The position numbers were made by a program, and so were the translations under genes. The notes under the pieces are model-generated. The model was not told where the DNA came from and did no database searches. It saw nothing but the letters and a program-made list of their open reading frames with translations. Shown piece after piece: positions 11,273 to 22,750 of a stretch of 64,000 nucleotides of DNA; position 1 is the first letter of the stretch, and each line of letters starts with the position of its first letter. The stretch is from Epiperipatus broadwayi (Eukaryota > Onychophora > Udeonychophora > Euonychophora > Peripatidae), in NCBI GenBank assembly GCA_028023455.1, contig JAQFVV010006705.1, forward strand, positions 1-64,000, written 5' to 3'.

Positions 11273-12004
11273 ATGTGATTCTTCTGGTCTGTTAATTACT
11301 ATCTAAAACTGAAGCTAAAAATATGCTACACTTCCATTATAAGAAACTTTCCTCGAACTATAAAAGAGAAATGCTCTTCTATCACTCAAGTTGTAAAATC
11401 TACTTATTTCAATGCTCTAAATATCTGGAAAACCCTCGTAGGAAAACTACAATGGAATAAACCACGAGAAGTTAAATATTAGTATTGCTAGCAGAAGGTT
11501 AAAAGTAATGATTTAATGGCCATATAACTACATTATTGGAGGCAGAAACATGTATCTAAACTCACAGAGACATAAATATATGTCTATATTCATGGAGATA
11601 TCGAGATAATTGAATAAATTTGCTGTGAATTGTTTCTCCAGGAATTATTACGAATCCCCCCCCCCCATTTTTCTCTCACATGCACTCTTCATACAACCAT
11701 AAATGCAAATATGAAATACATTTATTATTATTATCATTTCTGTTTGTTAATTAAACATTATTGTTATTAATAATTTTGTTGGTTCTTTATTTCTCATCTG
11801 AAATCCAAGCCAATTATCTATTTTGTCATTTAATAATAGTATTAAGGTGGAGGAGGGGATAGAGTACCATGTAGAGACTTGTTTTATGTGTGTTCAATCC
11901 GATGACTATATAAAATAGACAATTAAAATGAAAATGTGTATAGTCACTCCACCATGTACACAGTTGCCCATTAGATGATTGTAAGAATGCAATATTAATA
12001 TTAA
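11273..12004. other. Unassigned sequence with a C11 run
   Basis: I see no intact gene. A run of 11 C lies at 11656-11666. The first 200 bp keep the less AT-rich composition of the preceding ORF and may be more of the same relic. Confidence 0.5.
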
Positions 12005-13303
12005 ATATTTAAAAAAGGTGATAAAGAAGATATTGGAAATTACAGACCTATCAGCCTTTTATCAGAGTTATACAAAAATTTTATCAAGATAATTGCAACT
12101 CGTCTACAGAGAACATTGAATTTCTACCAACCAAGAGAAGAAGCTGGATTTAAGAATGGTTTTAGTACCGTAGATCATTTCCAGGTATTGAGAGAAATTA
12201 TAAAAAGGACAAATGAATATGAGTTACCATAATGCTTTAGATTTGTAGATTATGAAAAGGCATTTGTTTCTATAAATATTTCTTCAGTGATTAAAGCATT
12301 GTATCATCAAGGTATAGATCCAGGATATTGTCATATTTTGAAGAATATTTATAAAAATGCAACAGCAACAATTAGATTATATAATGATACTAGGAAAGTC
12401 AACATTGAGAAGGGTCTAAGACAGGGTGTCTCTATATCTCCAAAAGTTTTTACAGTAGTGTTGCAAGAAGTATTTTATGGATTAAAATGGGAAGTTAAAG
12501 GAGTGAAAGTAAATGGAGATTATTTAAGTCATTTAGATTTTGCAGATGATGTAGTTGCTTTTGTAAATAATGCTTTAGAGCTGCAGGAAATGTTGCAGAA
12601 GTTATCAGATGAAAGTAGGAAAGTAGGTCTAAAGATAAATGTTAAAAAGACTAAAGTAATGTTCACAAAATATGAAAATAAAGATTGATTATGATGAGTT
12701 AGAAGAAGTTAACAGCTACAAATATCTTGATTAGATTATTAATACAGATGGAAACATAATGGATGAAATTAATCATAGAATTAAACTTGTTTGGAGTGCT
12801 TTTGGTAGAAATAACTTGATACTAAAAGAAAATATGCCTATGTGTTTGAAAAAGGTTTTTAATAAATGTGTTTTACCAGTACTTACTTATGCATCTGAGA
12901 CTTGGACACTTAATAGAAGAGCAATACAGAGACTTCAGATTACTCAAAGAAGTATGGAGAGATGCATGTTAGGAGTAACAAGAAGAGAGCAAAAATGCAA
13001 TATATGGGTAAAAAGAACAAATTGGTGTTATTGACCTCATTAAAAAAATTAAAAGACTGAAGTGGAGTCGGGCTGGACATATTTATAGAAGAGATGATAA
13101 TAGATGGACAATTGAAATCTTAAACTGGATTTCAAGAGATTGTAAAAGACCCAGAAAGAGACCAAATGTGAGATGGATGGATGAAATAAGAAAGTGTGCA
13201 GGGATGATGCGGAGAAGAGAAGCTAAAGATCAGCAAAAATGGATTGAACTTGGAGAGACCTTCATCCTACAATGGATTTATAATGGTTGATGGTGATGAT
13301 GAT
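12005..13303 (+). pseudogene. RTE-like LINE, 5'-truncated reverse-transcriptase relic
   Basis: This is a decayed non-LTR retrotransposon lacking the endonuclease and the start of the reverse transcriptase. Conserved blocks appear in order: GNYRPISLL near 12030-12060, a YEKAF block near 12255, GLRQG near 12412-12427, FADDVV (catalytic box) near 12538-12555, and a C-terminal region with LKWSR..GH and RPRKRP..RWMDE-like words near 13060-13200. Stops and frameshifts lie near 12230, 12688, 12733 and 13034. The copy ends with the GATGGTGATGATGAT tail typical of RTE-type elements, which prime on short repeats rather than poly-A. It matches copies at 17.5, 29.7, 32.5, 35.1, 46.5 and 49.4 kb. Confidence 0.85.
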
Positions 13304-14160
13304 ATTAAACATTAGAACTATATCCAACACATATTTAAATGTTAATTACGATTATTTGTTTTTAATGTATAAATTAATTAACTATAAATTATTTATATAT
13401 AATTTTGAAAACATTCAAATATGTATAAATACAATATATAAACCAATAAAATATTAAACAAGAAATTAAAGAAACATAAACGCACACATACAGAGCTAAA
13501 TCAAATAAATGAATGCTGGCGAAATAAATTTTTATTGAAAATAAATTTTTGATGAAAATTGATCATTTTACCTCTAGTAATTTTCATGGACTATTTTTTT
13601 AATTCTAGTTTATCCTTCTGTTTTGTTCCAATTTTTATGCAATCCTATTAACAAAATCTTTAACCATAAGTTCATTTTTCAATTAATCATTATTTCAAAA
13701 TGAAGATTATTGTTTTATTTTAACTATCAGAAGAATAGATTTTTTTTTTCTATCAGTTGTTTATAAAATGAATTAGGTTGATTACTTTCTTATTCTAATT
13801 TTATTATTCTTGTATTTGAAGGAAATGATTAAACAAAAGAATATTTTGCAGGATTTCAATATATGATAATTTAATTATTAAAAATAAATTAATTTTTTTT
13901 TTTTTTTAGATTTGTTAAAATAAAATCGTCAACGTAAAAAATGAAATCGGGATAAATTAATTATTTTCAAGAATTAGCTATAATTATCATTTAATTAATT
14001 GGCTATAAATAGCTATATATATTTGGTATGGGAAAATATTTTATGATTAATAGAAATAGAAGGCATAATTGTAAATCAGTCTAAATCACATGATTTATTG
14101 TGTGATTTAAAAGAATGAAAAAAAAATAAATAAATATTAATATAGTTTATCTTTTATTTT
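13304..14160. other. AT-rich stretch, nothing recognised
   Basis: No gene or clear repeat. Poly-T tracts occur near 13740 and 13892-13908. Confidence 0.5.
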
Positions 14161-14720
14161 TTTCCAGGATTTCTCACTCATAAAGATGTCCTCTTTTTCA
14201 TCCACATCTCTCTTTTAATAATATGTCTCTAATAAACTATTCTATCCTAAGCAGCTCATAAAGTCCTTTATTCATAGATTCGTTTGTCTTTCTCTTCTTT
14301 TCCTCCCCTCCATTTCCTAACCAATCATTATTCTTTTTTTAACATCACAATTTTATCTTAATCTCTTTTGTCAATGAATTCTACCACATTTTCTTGCACA
14401 ATCAATTTTACTATCTCTCAATTTGTCTTTTCTCTTATTTTCATCTTCTTAAGGTTCTCTATAATCCATTATCTTGCCAACAATCTCTTTTAATTTTTCA
14501 CATTAATTCCTTTTTTTAATGAGTGTTATCACATTTTCCCCCTTCACCCATTTCTATTTTTTGATTTGTCATTTTCTTTGTTCTTGATCTTTCTGTTAAT
14601 TTCTTCCATAATCCATTCTGTTGCCAACAATCTCTGCTGATTTTCCATCTTAATCTTCCTTCTTCTATAAGTTTTAAATTTATTTTCTTTAACTACTTTT
14701 CCTATTTCTTGATTTAAGTA
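14161..14720. repeat. Pyrimidine-rich degenerate tandem repeat
   Basis: The plus strand is strongly C/T-biased. The words ATAATCCATTNTNTTGCCAA and CAACAATCTC recur near 14462-14490 and 14610-14632, a spacing of about 150 bp, with further weaker echoes. No coding content is visible. Confidence 0.5.
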
Positions 14721-15461
14721 ATATTTACTAAGGCTGTAACTTCAAGAATATGCATTTGAAAAATACGACGGTAGGGACCTCTACAGGTCTTAACCACAAG
14801 CTTATGCATCAACAATCTCTGATAACTTTCCTTTGTTACTGCAAAACATCTTTTCCCCCCATATAATATTACATTCTCCAACATGTTCATTTATATGTCT
14901 TTTTGATTCCTTTGATATATGACTATTTTATTAAACTGATTCTGCCTAAAATTTTTAAAAGTAAAGTTTTCGGTTTTTAATTTACTTAGTTCCATTATAG
15001 CCACTAATTAAAACTGAATGAAAAACACATCAGAGAATATTAATTGTGGCTTGCCAATCTTTTAAGTGACTGATGTTACCATCATTTTTTATGAGTCACA
15101 TGACAAATAATAATATAAATAATTTGATATATTTATATTATTGTCTAAAATAATTTATGCTGTAAATATAATTCTAATCAAAGTTTTAACTGTCCTTAAG
15201 CACTTGTAGGTGTAAATCCTTGGATGCATGATGACAATGTTTCTTTAAGATATTGAAAGCATACTTAGCCGTTTATATTAAGTTCATAAAAATTTTACTC
15301 TTGCTGACTTGTATACATCACTTCCCAATAATTCATTTTCAAGCTTTTTTTAATTCAAACCTCCAAGCACTCATATCTTAATTGCAAATCTAATGAAAAA
15401 ATGTTAAAATCCATCTGGCATGAATGTAATCATTATATATATATATATATATATAATGTAT
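14721..15461. other. Unassigned AT-rich sequence
   Basis: No gene seen. Near 14768-14808 a short less AT-rich island (ACGACGGTAGGGACC) stands out. A 26-bp AT microsatellite lies near 15434-15456. Confidence 0.45.
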
Positions 15462-15821
15462 GGAGTTATCCATTTATAATTACTAAATTAGAAAGAACTT
15501 TTTAGAACAATGAAACCCATTTGTTTCAGGTCAACAGTTAAAATAAAACTGTCAGCCCGAGTAGCATTTAAAAAGAAGGATTCTTCTAAAGATCCTCCTT
15601 TTTTTCTCATATGTCATAGCATCGGCCGGGACGTGAACCCATGTCCATCTGCTTGCAAGGAGGTGTGATGACCTCTCGGCTAATAACACTTGACAAAATC
15701 CTCCTTTTGAATGCAATTAACCTGACTGTTTTACTTTAACTCTTGGCCTGGAGCAGTTGGTTTTCATTAGCTACTAAGATAAAGTGCTTTCTAATTAAGT
15801 AATTGTAAATGGATAACTTCG
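15462..15821. mobile_element. Foldback element split by a SINE
   Basis: The arms at about 15462-15560 and 15722-15821 are inverted copies: GAGTTATCCATTTATAATTA opposes TAATTGTAAATGGATAACTT, and ACTGTCAG opposes CTGACTGT. A minus-strand SINE lies between them with its own target-site duplication, so the foldback is older than the SINE. Confidence 0.75.
15603..15697 (-). mobile_element. tRNA-derived SINE with 11-bp TSD
   Basis: A minus-strand copy is bracketed by perfect repeats ATCCTCCTTTT (15592-15602 and 15698-15708). Read on the minus strand it contains CTTGCAAGCAG, GGGTTCACGTCCCGGCCGAT (box B region) and GCTATGACATATG. Confidence 0.85.
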
Positions 15822-16709
15822 CACATTAAATCTTTCCATCTAAAACATTCATTAAAACTGTATTATATATGTATATATAGAGAGAGCAACCCCAAATTAT
15901 GCTATATTGAGTTACATCACCTCATATGCTAATGTCTACAGTATATGATAGCTCATGTTTTGTTAATAAACATTGATGAGAAATAGAGTATATATTGTTT
16001 ATTGTCCTGCAAGTACATACTACTTTTCGACATGTGCATGTATGTAACACAGATGCTTTTTAAATGTATAGTATGCATATGTAAATTAAGATCAAAGTAT
16101 TAATAAAAAATAAAAATAAAAAATAATATTAGTAATAATAAATTTTATAATGTTTACTCATGCATTCACTGAAGTGTTAATAAGAAAAAATATCACCTAT
16201 GATATTTTTATTTTTAAAATAAAGTAAATGGCTAAATGTCTGACTTTTGTTACTTTTAAATATTCTCTGGGTGATAGACTTTTTTTTCTAATAAATTTCT
16301 TGTTTTTAAATCAGTATCAACTTTTAATATATTCTAAAATTTTGTAAAACTTTTAGGATTATGCTCAAAAAATATTTTATTATCCAAAGAACTGCACATT
16401 GGGAAGGATAATTAATAAAGAATTAAATGTATATTCTTTTAACATAAACCAAAGAAACTTTATTAAAATATATAATCTTGTATGATACTTCAAAGTGCAA
16501 AAACAACTAGACATACTGTAAAATTTATTTACAATTTTACTTTTTTTTTTGCTAATTATGTTTGTATACAGTTGCTCAGAGAATAAAAAATGGCTGCTTG
16601 AATATTGTAAAATTTGTAAAATTTAATGTTCTTTTGTTTATTTACATTTTTTTCTGGCTAGCAAACAAGTGAATTTGGGTGGTTAGATACAGAACTGTTC
16701 ACAGCTACA

Positions 16710-16741
<32 letters not shown>

Positions 16742-16754
16742 ATTCTGTGCACAC
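15822..16754. other. AT-rich stretch with a TA/TG microsatellite
   Basis: No gene seen. A compound (TA)n(TG)n microsatellite lies at about 16709-16742. Confidence 0.5.
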
Positions 16755-16766
16755 ACTATTAAAAGT

Positions 16767-17052
16767 TAAACCACTAAACATCACATGATCACCATTTCTT
16801 ATGCTAGCACATAACTATCATTAAAACAGGAAAAACTCTCCATACTGTGTGCCACTCAGTGCCAACCAGAGTAATCAATGGATGCTATAAGGCTTGTGCA
16901 TAAAATCCCCATCTAGTGCCTACTCATCCAATATTCCCAGATTAGTTTCTGGCTTGTAGCCTTTATCAGTGGATGAGTTGGCATTAGATGGGGATTTTAT
17001 GCACAAGCCTTCTGGCATCCATTGATTACTCTGGTTGGAACTGAGTGGCACT
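16767..17052. mobile_element. Family A ribozyme repeat, 12-bp TSD
   Basis: The insertion is bracketed by perfect ACTATTAAAAGT repeats (16755-16766 and 17053-17064). A minus arm with a hammerhead-like motif (16933-16974, core CTGATAA) is joined directly to a plus arm that starts at GGATGAGT, so the plus-strand ribozyme has been deleted. Confidence 0.85.
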
Positions 17053-17064
17053 ACTATTAAAAGT

Positions 17065-17550
17065 ATTATAAATTAAATATTATATGTTAACATGTTAATC
17101 TGAAAATTTTCTCTAGGTATTCCTATTTGAATAAAGTTTTTGATTTTCAGTTATATATAAAAAAGTTTTATTTCATATTTACACACACACAAATATGTAT
17201 TATTCAGTATGTAAAAAATATTTTGCTGTATTTTTTAAAGAAACTTTAACATAAACATATATACATATGTGTATACTCACAAACTTATATATATTAACAC
17301 CAATTCATTTAACTACTTAGCCTACCCAATATATGAGACAATATGAGTAGCTCTCTACTCTAAAGACATCTGTAGTAATATTAAATAATAAGTTATTGTA
17401 AGATGGTAGTATATTTGAATTACATTACCTGATTAGTTTCTAGCTTTTTTCTTTAATAGTTAGGTTTGAGATTCGAAACCTGATCATTTTGTTATAATTC
17501 ATTTCAAATAAAATAAAAAACAGAATTATTAAAACAAATAAAAGCAAAAT
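17065..17550. other. AT-rich stretch, nothing recognised
   Basis: No gene or clear repeat seen; short CA-rich runs only. Confidence 0.45.
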
Positions 17551-17716
17551 ATACATGGAAACATAATGAATGAAATTAATGAAATAATTAAACTTGAGTG
17601 CCTATGGTAGAAATAATAATGTTATAGCAGATATGTCTCTGTGTTTAAAAAGAAATGTTTTTAATGATGTGTTTTACCAGTTCTTATTTATGGATCCAAG
17701 ATTCAAATACTTAAAA

Positions 17717-18004
17717 GTAAAGCATTAAACATCACATGGTCACCATTTCTTATGCTTGCTTATAACTGTTATTAAAACAGGCAAAACTCTCCATACAGTA
17801 TTGACACTCAGTGCAAGCTAGAGTAGCCTAGATGCAGTGCTCTCAGATCCAAGGCTTTTCACTGATGAAGGCCAGAAGCCAGAAACTAGTCTAGGGATAT
17901 TGGATGAGTAGGCATTAGATGGGGATTTTATGCATAAGCCTTCTGGCATCCATTGATTATTCTGGTTAGCACTGAGTGGAAATACTGTATGGAGAGTTTT
18001 GCCT
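17717..18004. mobile_element. Family A ribozyme repeat inserted in a LINE
   Basis: It begins at the family A terminus (ATTAAACATCACATGGTCACC region) and ends after GGAGAGTTTTGCC. The LINE resumes where it stopped, with an imperfect duplication of its ATAGAAGAGCAATA region. It contains a plus-strand hammerhead motif at 17853-17898. Confidence 0.8.
17853..17898 (+). ncRNA. Hammerhead ribozyme motif, family A
   Basis: The core CTGATGA is intact, followed by GGC/GCC stem II with loop CAGAA, GAAA, stem III palindrome ACTAGT, then C. The stem I strands TTTTCA and TAGGGA pair less well than in the 61.5-kb copy. Confidence 0.75.
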
Positions 18005-18626
18005 ATTTAGAGAATTACAAAGATTTCCGACCAGTTACTGATGTATGGAGGAATATATAATAGGAGTAATAGGAAGAGATTGAAGGTGAAATACATAGAT
18101 GAGAGAACAAACAGATGTCATTGTAATCATTGGAAGAATTGACAGATTGAAATGATGCTGGATTAGACATATTGCTGGAAGCTGGGATAATAGTAAGTAA
18201 GACAGATGATGTTTTAAACTGGATTCCAAGATACTGTAAAAGTCCTAGTAAAAACAATATATGGAATGAATCAATAAAATAAGGAAACTTGCTGGGTAAT
18301 ATGGTAAATATTGACCATGAATTAAAGAAATTAAAATGGGATAGTCCTTCATCTTGTTGTGGATTGACAATGATTAAAAATGTTGATTATGATGATAAGT
18401 AATACGAAGCATAATGTCAATATATAGAATTTGTTTAGATTCTTGGTTGGATGTTAACTCTATTAGCTTTTAGAATCATCCTATGGTATTTTGGTTGGCA
18501 TACTCATTCCTTATGCCCATATCATGGAGCTAAAATGTGGCCTTGATGAACCTTGGGCATTTTTTCGTCACAATCAGATTTATTTCTTCCCTGGTTAATT
18601 GGACCATAGCTTATCTAGTAACTATA

Positions 18627-19541
18627 TACACCTGGGTCTTGTTTTATGCGATAGATAGGTTCCTCAGAAAACACACACAAACGAAATCATGCAAAAATAG
18701 ACGTAACTTACATTGAAAAAGGGGGGGGATGCGGTCTGTGATTTTTCAAAAGTCGCGTAAAAGCAAAGCACCAACGTAAAATTATGTTCAAATTCGCGCA
18801 AAAAAAAAAAAAAAATAAGGAAATAAAATATGACTAATAAAAAATTTCAAATTTGAAAAAAATTGATACAAGACAAACTTTTTTTAACTATAATATTTAA
18901 TTTTATTCAAAATAATATATGTTTATGCATAATTCACAGTACAGTAATTTACATTTTTTATACACGTTTTAATTATTATGATTTTCTGGTGACAATGTAA
19001 TTAATCTTTGAGACGATGATTTTATTAATTGTTTATGAAGCTCGCGTTATCCAGACATACAATCATTTAACTCTCATTGGAATTTAAGAGCACATTAATG
19101 ATTAGTGTCATTAATAAGAAAATAATTGATTATGTTCTTTTTTAAAAAGCAAAAACAGAATGTGATTTAAAATGTTTACGTTCTTTTTTAAAAAGCAAAA
19201 ACAGAATGTGATTTAAAATGCAAAATTAACACGCACAATGTTTGAACAAATTTACATTACAATCTTGTAAAATTTAATATGTGTATACATAAAATGAGGA
19301 AATTATGATTTTAATTTCATTATTGCATAAAATATTACTATTATAAAGCAAAAAATATTGAAATTACTAAGATGAAAGTTGAATCCCAATAATGTGCTAT
19401 TACTTTCAATATAACGTAAGTGTGTGAAATTTATTATTTAAAGTAATAGCGCATTATTGGAAATCGACTTCCGGTGAAACATGATTCGCGTAACTTCAAA
19501 ATCGTGTTAAATAAGTCCGCGTAAAAAGAGACCCAGGTGTA
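18627..19541. mobile_element. MITE with pogo/Tigger-like terminal inverted repeats
   Basis: Termini are inverted copies: ACACCTGGGTCTTGTTTTAT at 18628 and the complement of AGACCCAGGTGT ending at 19540, followed inward by TTTTA-GCG on both sides. TA lies outside both CACCTGGG ends, consistent with a TA target. Inside are repeated GCG-containing words (GTCGCGTAAAA, TTCGCGTAACTTC) like those of Tigger elements. No transposase frame is present. A 41-bp direct duplication (19134-19174 and 19180-19220) and a nested small palindrome (19373-19472) occur inside. The pogo/Tigger label is inference. Confidence 0.65.
19373..19472. repeat. Short palindrome of the ATAATGCGCTATTACTTT family
   Basis: The arms GTTGAATCCCAATAATGTGC and GCGCATTATTGGAAATCGAC are inverted copies around a 20-bp spacer. 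The same words terminate the larger foldback at 23.3-23.9 kb. Confidence 0.7.
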
Positions 19542-20091
19542 TTAATAATTGGTAAACAGATCTCTATTACAGAATGAGGCATAAAGATTCCAGATTAATC
19601 TGAATTGATTGAAGAGTATCAGTACGCTGACTGCGAACTAAAATATGATTATAGTATGATGTCACCTGCAAGTGGGAATATGTTTTACTAATATGGGTTT
19701 TAAGTTTTTGATAAATATTTTAATACATATTTATATCTTAAGTTGTCTAGTCTTAAATGTTTTTGACAACTATCTCATTAATGCAGTTTTACAGATATAA
19801 TAATTTTGCAACAGTCAAATATGAGATTTATTTAAGCTCTAAACAAAAATCAAAATTGTTTTCATAGTAATTAGCTTTCTTCAGAATAACATTTTTATTT
19901 CTATACAAACAAAAATTAATTTTCAATTTTTGAAAAACCAAACACCTCTATATATTTATAATTAATTTAAACTCAACTTTGAATACTTTACGATTAGGTC
20001 TGTATTTTGTCTCATTAGATTATGAACAGGTTTTGAGATATATCAAATTGAATACAATTGCTTACAATCTAAGCTTATATTTATTATGAAC
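19542..20091. other. AT-rich stretch, nothing recognised
   Basis: No gene or repeat recognised. Confidence 0.45.
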
Positions 20092-20105
20092 AACATTGTA
20101 TATGA

Positions 20106-20177
20106 CAAGGCAAAAACTCTCCATACAGTAGTGCCACCCTGTGCCAACCAGAGTAAACATGTGATGTTTAGTGGTTT
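20106..20177. mobile_element. Minimal family A repeat, only 72 bp, 14-bp TSD
   Basis: The copy retains only the two outer ends of family A (AAACTCTCCATACAGTAGTG at left, CATGTGATGTTTAGTGGTTT at right). It is bracketed by perfect AACATTGTATATGA repeats (20092-20105 and 20178-20191). It has no ribozyme. Confidence 0.9.
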
Positions 20178-20191
20178 AACATTGTATATGA

Positions 20192-20715
20192 TTCTCTCAT
20201 ACGCTTCTAAGAATAATTAAATTTACACTAATCTAGAGCCATCTAGTGTAAATTTGGGTAATCCTTAGATACCCGATGATACATTGCTGTAATTCCATTT
20301 CTAGATGAATTTCTGGCTTTTAACTTTAGAAGATGTGTAGAAACTGACGTATATAACTTTCAATGGTATTAGCCTGGAATTAAAATCTTAACAGTATTTT
20401 TTTTTAGTTTCAAGTCAGTATTCTGGCTGATACAAATTATACAAAAAATGGCCGCTTGTTGCATAAGTGTTTAGATCAGCGATTGGCAACCTTTTAGATA
20501 TTGCAGACCACTAACATAATTTTTAAAGGTATGAATTAATATGAGCATCGAGTATGATTTACATATATATATTTATTTATATATTAATATTTATATGATT
20601 TATAATTTGTTAAAGAATTATGTTTTATTTTGTTTTTTGTTAATCATAAAAATAAATGAATGTATAAATACGTATTTGCTATGTTTTATAGGTGTAATTT
20701 TCCCATTGTATCTAC
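20192..20715. other. Unassigned; contains a hAT-like terminus
   Basis: No gene seen. At about 20477 the sequence CAGCGATTGGCAACCTTTTA resembles the terminal repeat of many hAT elements. No matching right end was found. Confidence 0.35.
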
Positions 20716-20731
20716 AAAAATTATTTAAGAT

Positions 20732-20913
20732 GTCAAACATTGGTGACCTAGCAGTTAGCAAAGTTACCTTCCAAGCAGCTGGCCTGGGTTCGCTTCCTGG
20801 TCAACACTTTAACATATAAAAGCCAAGCATTCGTGGTCGAGTGGTTAGCACAGCTGCTTTGCAAGCTATAGTCCCGGGTTCGCTTCCCGGCCGATGCTTT
20901 GACATATGGAAAA
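20732..20913 (+). mobile_element. Two-monomer tRNA-derived SINE, 16-bp TSD
   Basis: Two SINE monomers (about 20732-20820 and 20821-20910) lie head to tail inside one pair of perfect 16-bp repeats, AAAAATTATTTAAGAT (20716-20731 and 20914-20929). The second monomer is the best preserved in the window: box A region GTGGTCGAGTGGTTAGCAC, anticodon-arm-like GCTGCTTTGCAAGC, box B GGGTTCGCTTCCC, end GCTTTGACATATGG. A seven-base anticodon loop would place TGC at positions 34-36, which suggests a tRNA-Ala ancestor. The first monomer is more diverged. Confidence 0.85.
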
Positions 20914-20929
20914 AAAAATTATTTAAGAT

Positions 20930-22119
20930 TAATAACGAATAGTATTGTATTCTTTAATAATTTTTATACATGTGTTTTCCTTCAAAATTCTTAATAAAAT
21001 TTTTGAGTTTTAGTTCAGCCAATTACCAAAGGTGTGCCATATTCAAATTTGATGCCTAGGCAATTGTATAGAATTAGGTATTCTTATTTTCTTACTTTTT
21101 TCATGCCACTGACAGAGTAGGGGTTAATTAAATGCCTTTGAGATAGATGTTTTTCAAATCACAGTAGTATTTTGTAACAAATCAATTAGCAATATAATGT
21201 TCTTGTTCTATTTTACATATACATATACAGCTTAAACAAAATGTATTTTTATTTAAAAAGTTTATTAAATGAAATTAGCGAATTTAAATAATATCTGAAT
21301 TTTTTGGCTTACCATTAAAATTATATGGACCACATTTTATTGGCAAAGACAAAAGTCAGAAACCAGTTACTCTGAACCCTAATTCTTTACTGATAAAACT
21401 CATAAACGAGTTTGGGGTGGAGGTTTATAATAGTATATTATATGGTGTTCATTGGTTACTCGGGCTTATAGTAAATAACTTTATAGAATAGAAAGAAAAC
21501 AACTTACATTTTTTTGTTTTTTAAGCAAGTACCCATATTCCATTTTAAAATATTTTGAAGATATTTTCTATTTAAAGCATTATAAAAGATTGCAATTATT
21601 ACAATAATGATTCGAAGAAAAGTCAATTTTTTTGTTACATTTAAGCAAAACTTAAGAATTTCAAATAAAATTGTTCCACTCTGGAACTAACGGTATTGAA
21701 AATGTATGTTTTTCTCTTTCCTTCCTCAATCATTTCTTTCACATAAATTTTTCTTTGCACTTCATCTTTTATGTATTATCTTCAAATTTGTTTTCAATTA
21801 GGTTGAAGAAAATGTCATGAATAATATTAATTTGCTTATTGAATTGATGCTGATTTAAAAATAAATTATAGACGTTCTTTATATATATATAATGTGGTTA
21901 TGTACATATAATTTTAATAAACCCATAAATGAATAATGAATATTAATATGTAGTGCTGAGAATATTTATAGTATCATTTTATGGGGGGGGGGGGGCTAAT
22001 TCTGACGCAATTCAAATATTTATCATGGCTTCTATACAAATATTAAAAATCACAGGTAACGTATAACATCTCTGTTTAAAATTCTGTATTATATTAACAA
22101 TATATAAATAAACAAAAAT
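20930..22119. other. AT-rich stretch with a G13 run
   Basis: No gene seen. A run of 13 G lies at 21983-21995. Around 21345-21470 there are weak echoes of ribozyme-repeat words (AACCAGTTAC, TACTGATAAAACTCATAA, GTTTGGGGTGGA), too decayed to call. Confidence 0.45.
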
Positions 22120-22640
22120 AAACGATCCCTATTCCCAGACCGATTTCTAGCTGTTGGCCGTCGTTAGTGAATTGCTAGGATATTCAGACATTAGATCTAT
22201 AAATACCAGCTTATGCCCAGCATTTATCTAATAGTTAATTATTAAATAGAAGATCTGAAATTTTTAGATATCTATATGTCTTCAAATCCAGCTATCTAGC
22301 TCAAATGGCCAACTAAGTTCAGATAGACCATCAGCAATAAAACCACCAAAGCCTTGAGAGTAAAACTAAAATTTCAAGAAAATCAAGTCACACACCACGT
22401 GACTTAATTTAATAAGCATGTAATACAAATGTTATATAATGAGTATTAATATCTCTTCTGGATATCTCTATCCTCAGATCTGTGTTGACTTAATTTAATA
22501 AGCATGTAATACAAACTTATATAATGAATATTAATAGCTCTTAACAAGGTTTTCCGGATATCTCTATCCCCAGACCTGTTGGCTAAGAGCTAGTTGTGCC
22601 CATTATATAACATTTTAGTACAAGATTGTTAAATTAAGTT
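22120..22640. mobile_element. Family C ribozyme repeat, tandem minus-strand units
   Basis: The layout matches family D: a minus-strand hammerhead-like motif at 22128-22180, then the words ATCCAGCTATCTAGCTCAAA, CTAAGTTCAGATAGACCATC and CACGTGAC. Two partial repeats of the unit start follow (22450-22490 and 22530-22590, each with GGATATCTCTATCC). The core reads CTAACGA and the third stem is GAAATCGGTC, so it is probably inactive. Confidence 0.65.
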
Positions 22641-22655
22641 ATGTAATGTATGACT

Positions 22656-22750
22656 TGTTGGTGGTCAAGAGGTCATCATATCTGCCTTACAAGCAGCTGA
22701 CCTGGGTTAGTGGGTTTGCTTCCCAACCAATGTTATGACACATGAAAAAA
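22656..22750 (+). mobile_element. tRNA-derived SINE copy
   Basis: SINE words in order: GTTGGTGGTCAAGAGGTCA, CTGCCTTACAAGCAG, GTGGGTTTGCTTCCCAACC, AATGTTATGACACATG and an A-rich tail. No clear target-site duplication was found. Confidence 0.75.

Larger units (their letters stand above)
17555..18395 (+). pseudogene. RTE-like LINE 3' relic interrupted by a family A repeat
   Basis: The two parts, 17555-17716 and about 18005-18395, match successive segments of the LINE at 12.7-13.3 kb (CATGGAAACATAATGAATGA near 17552, TGTGTTTTACCAGTTCTTA near 17669, GTATGGAG near 18044, GATTATGATGAT tail near 18383). A family A repeat sits between them. The relic is more mutated than the 12-kb copy, with stops in all frames. 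Confidence 0.75.

Noticed and set aside
20822-20909. Functional tRNA gene
   Set aside because: Box B is good, but the acceptor stem does not pair, and the segment is part of a duplicated, TSD-flanked SINE.
21345-21430. Possible ribozyme-repeat remnant
   Set aside because: Only scattered words match; the core and stems cannot be aligned.
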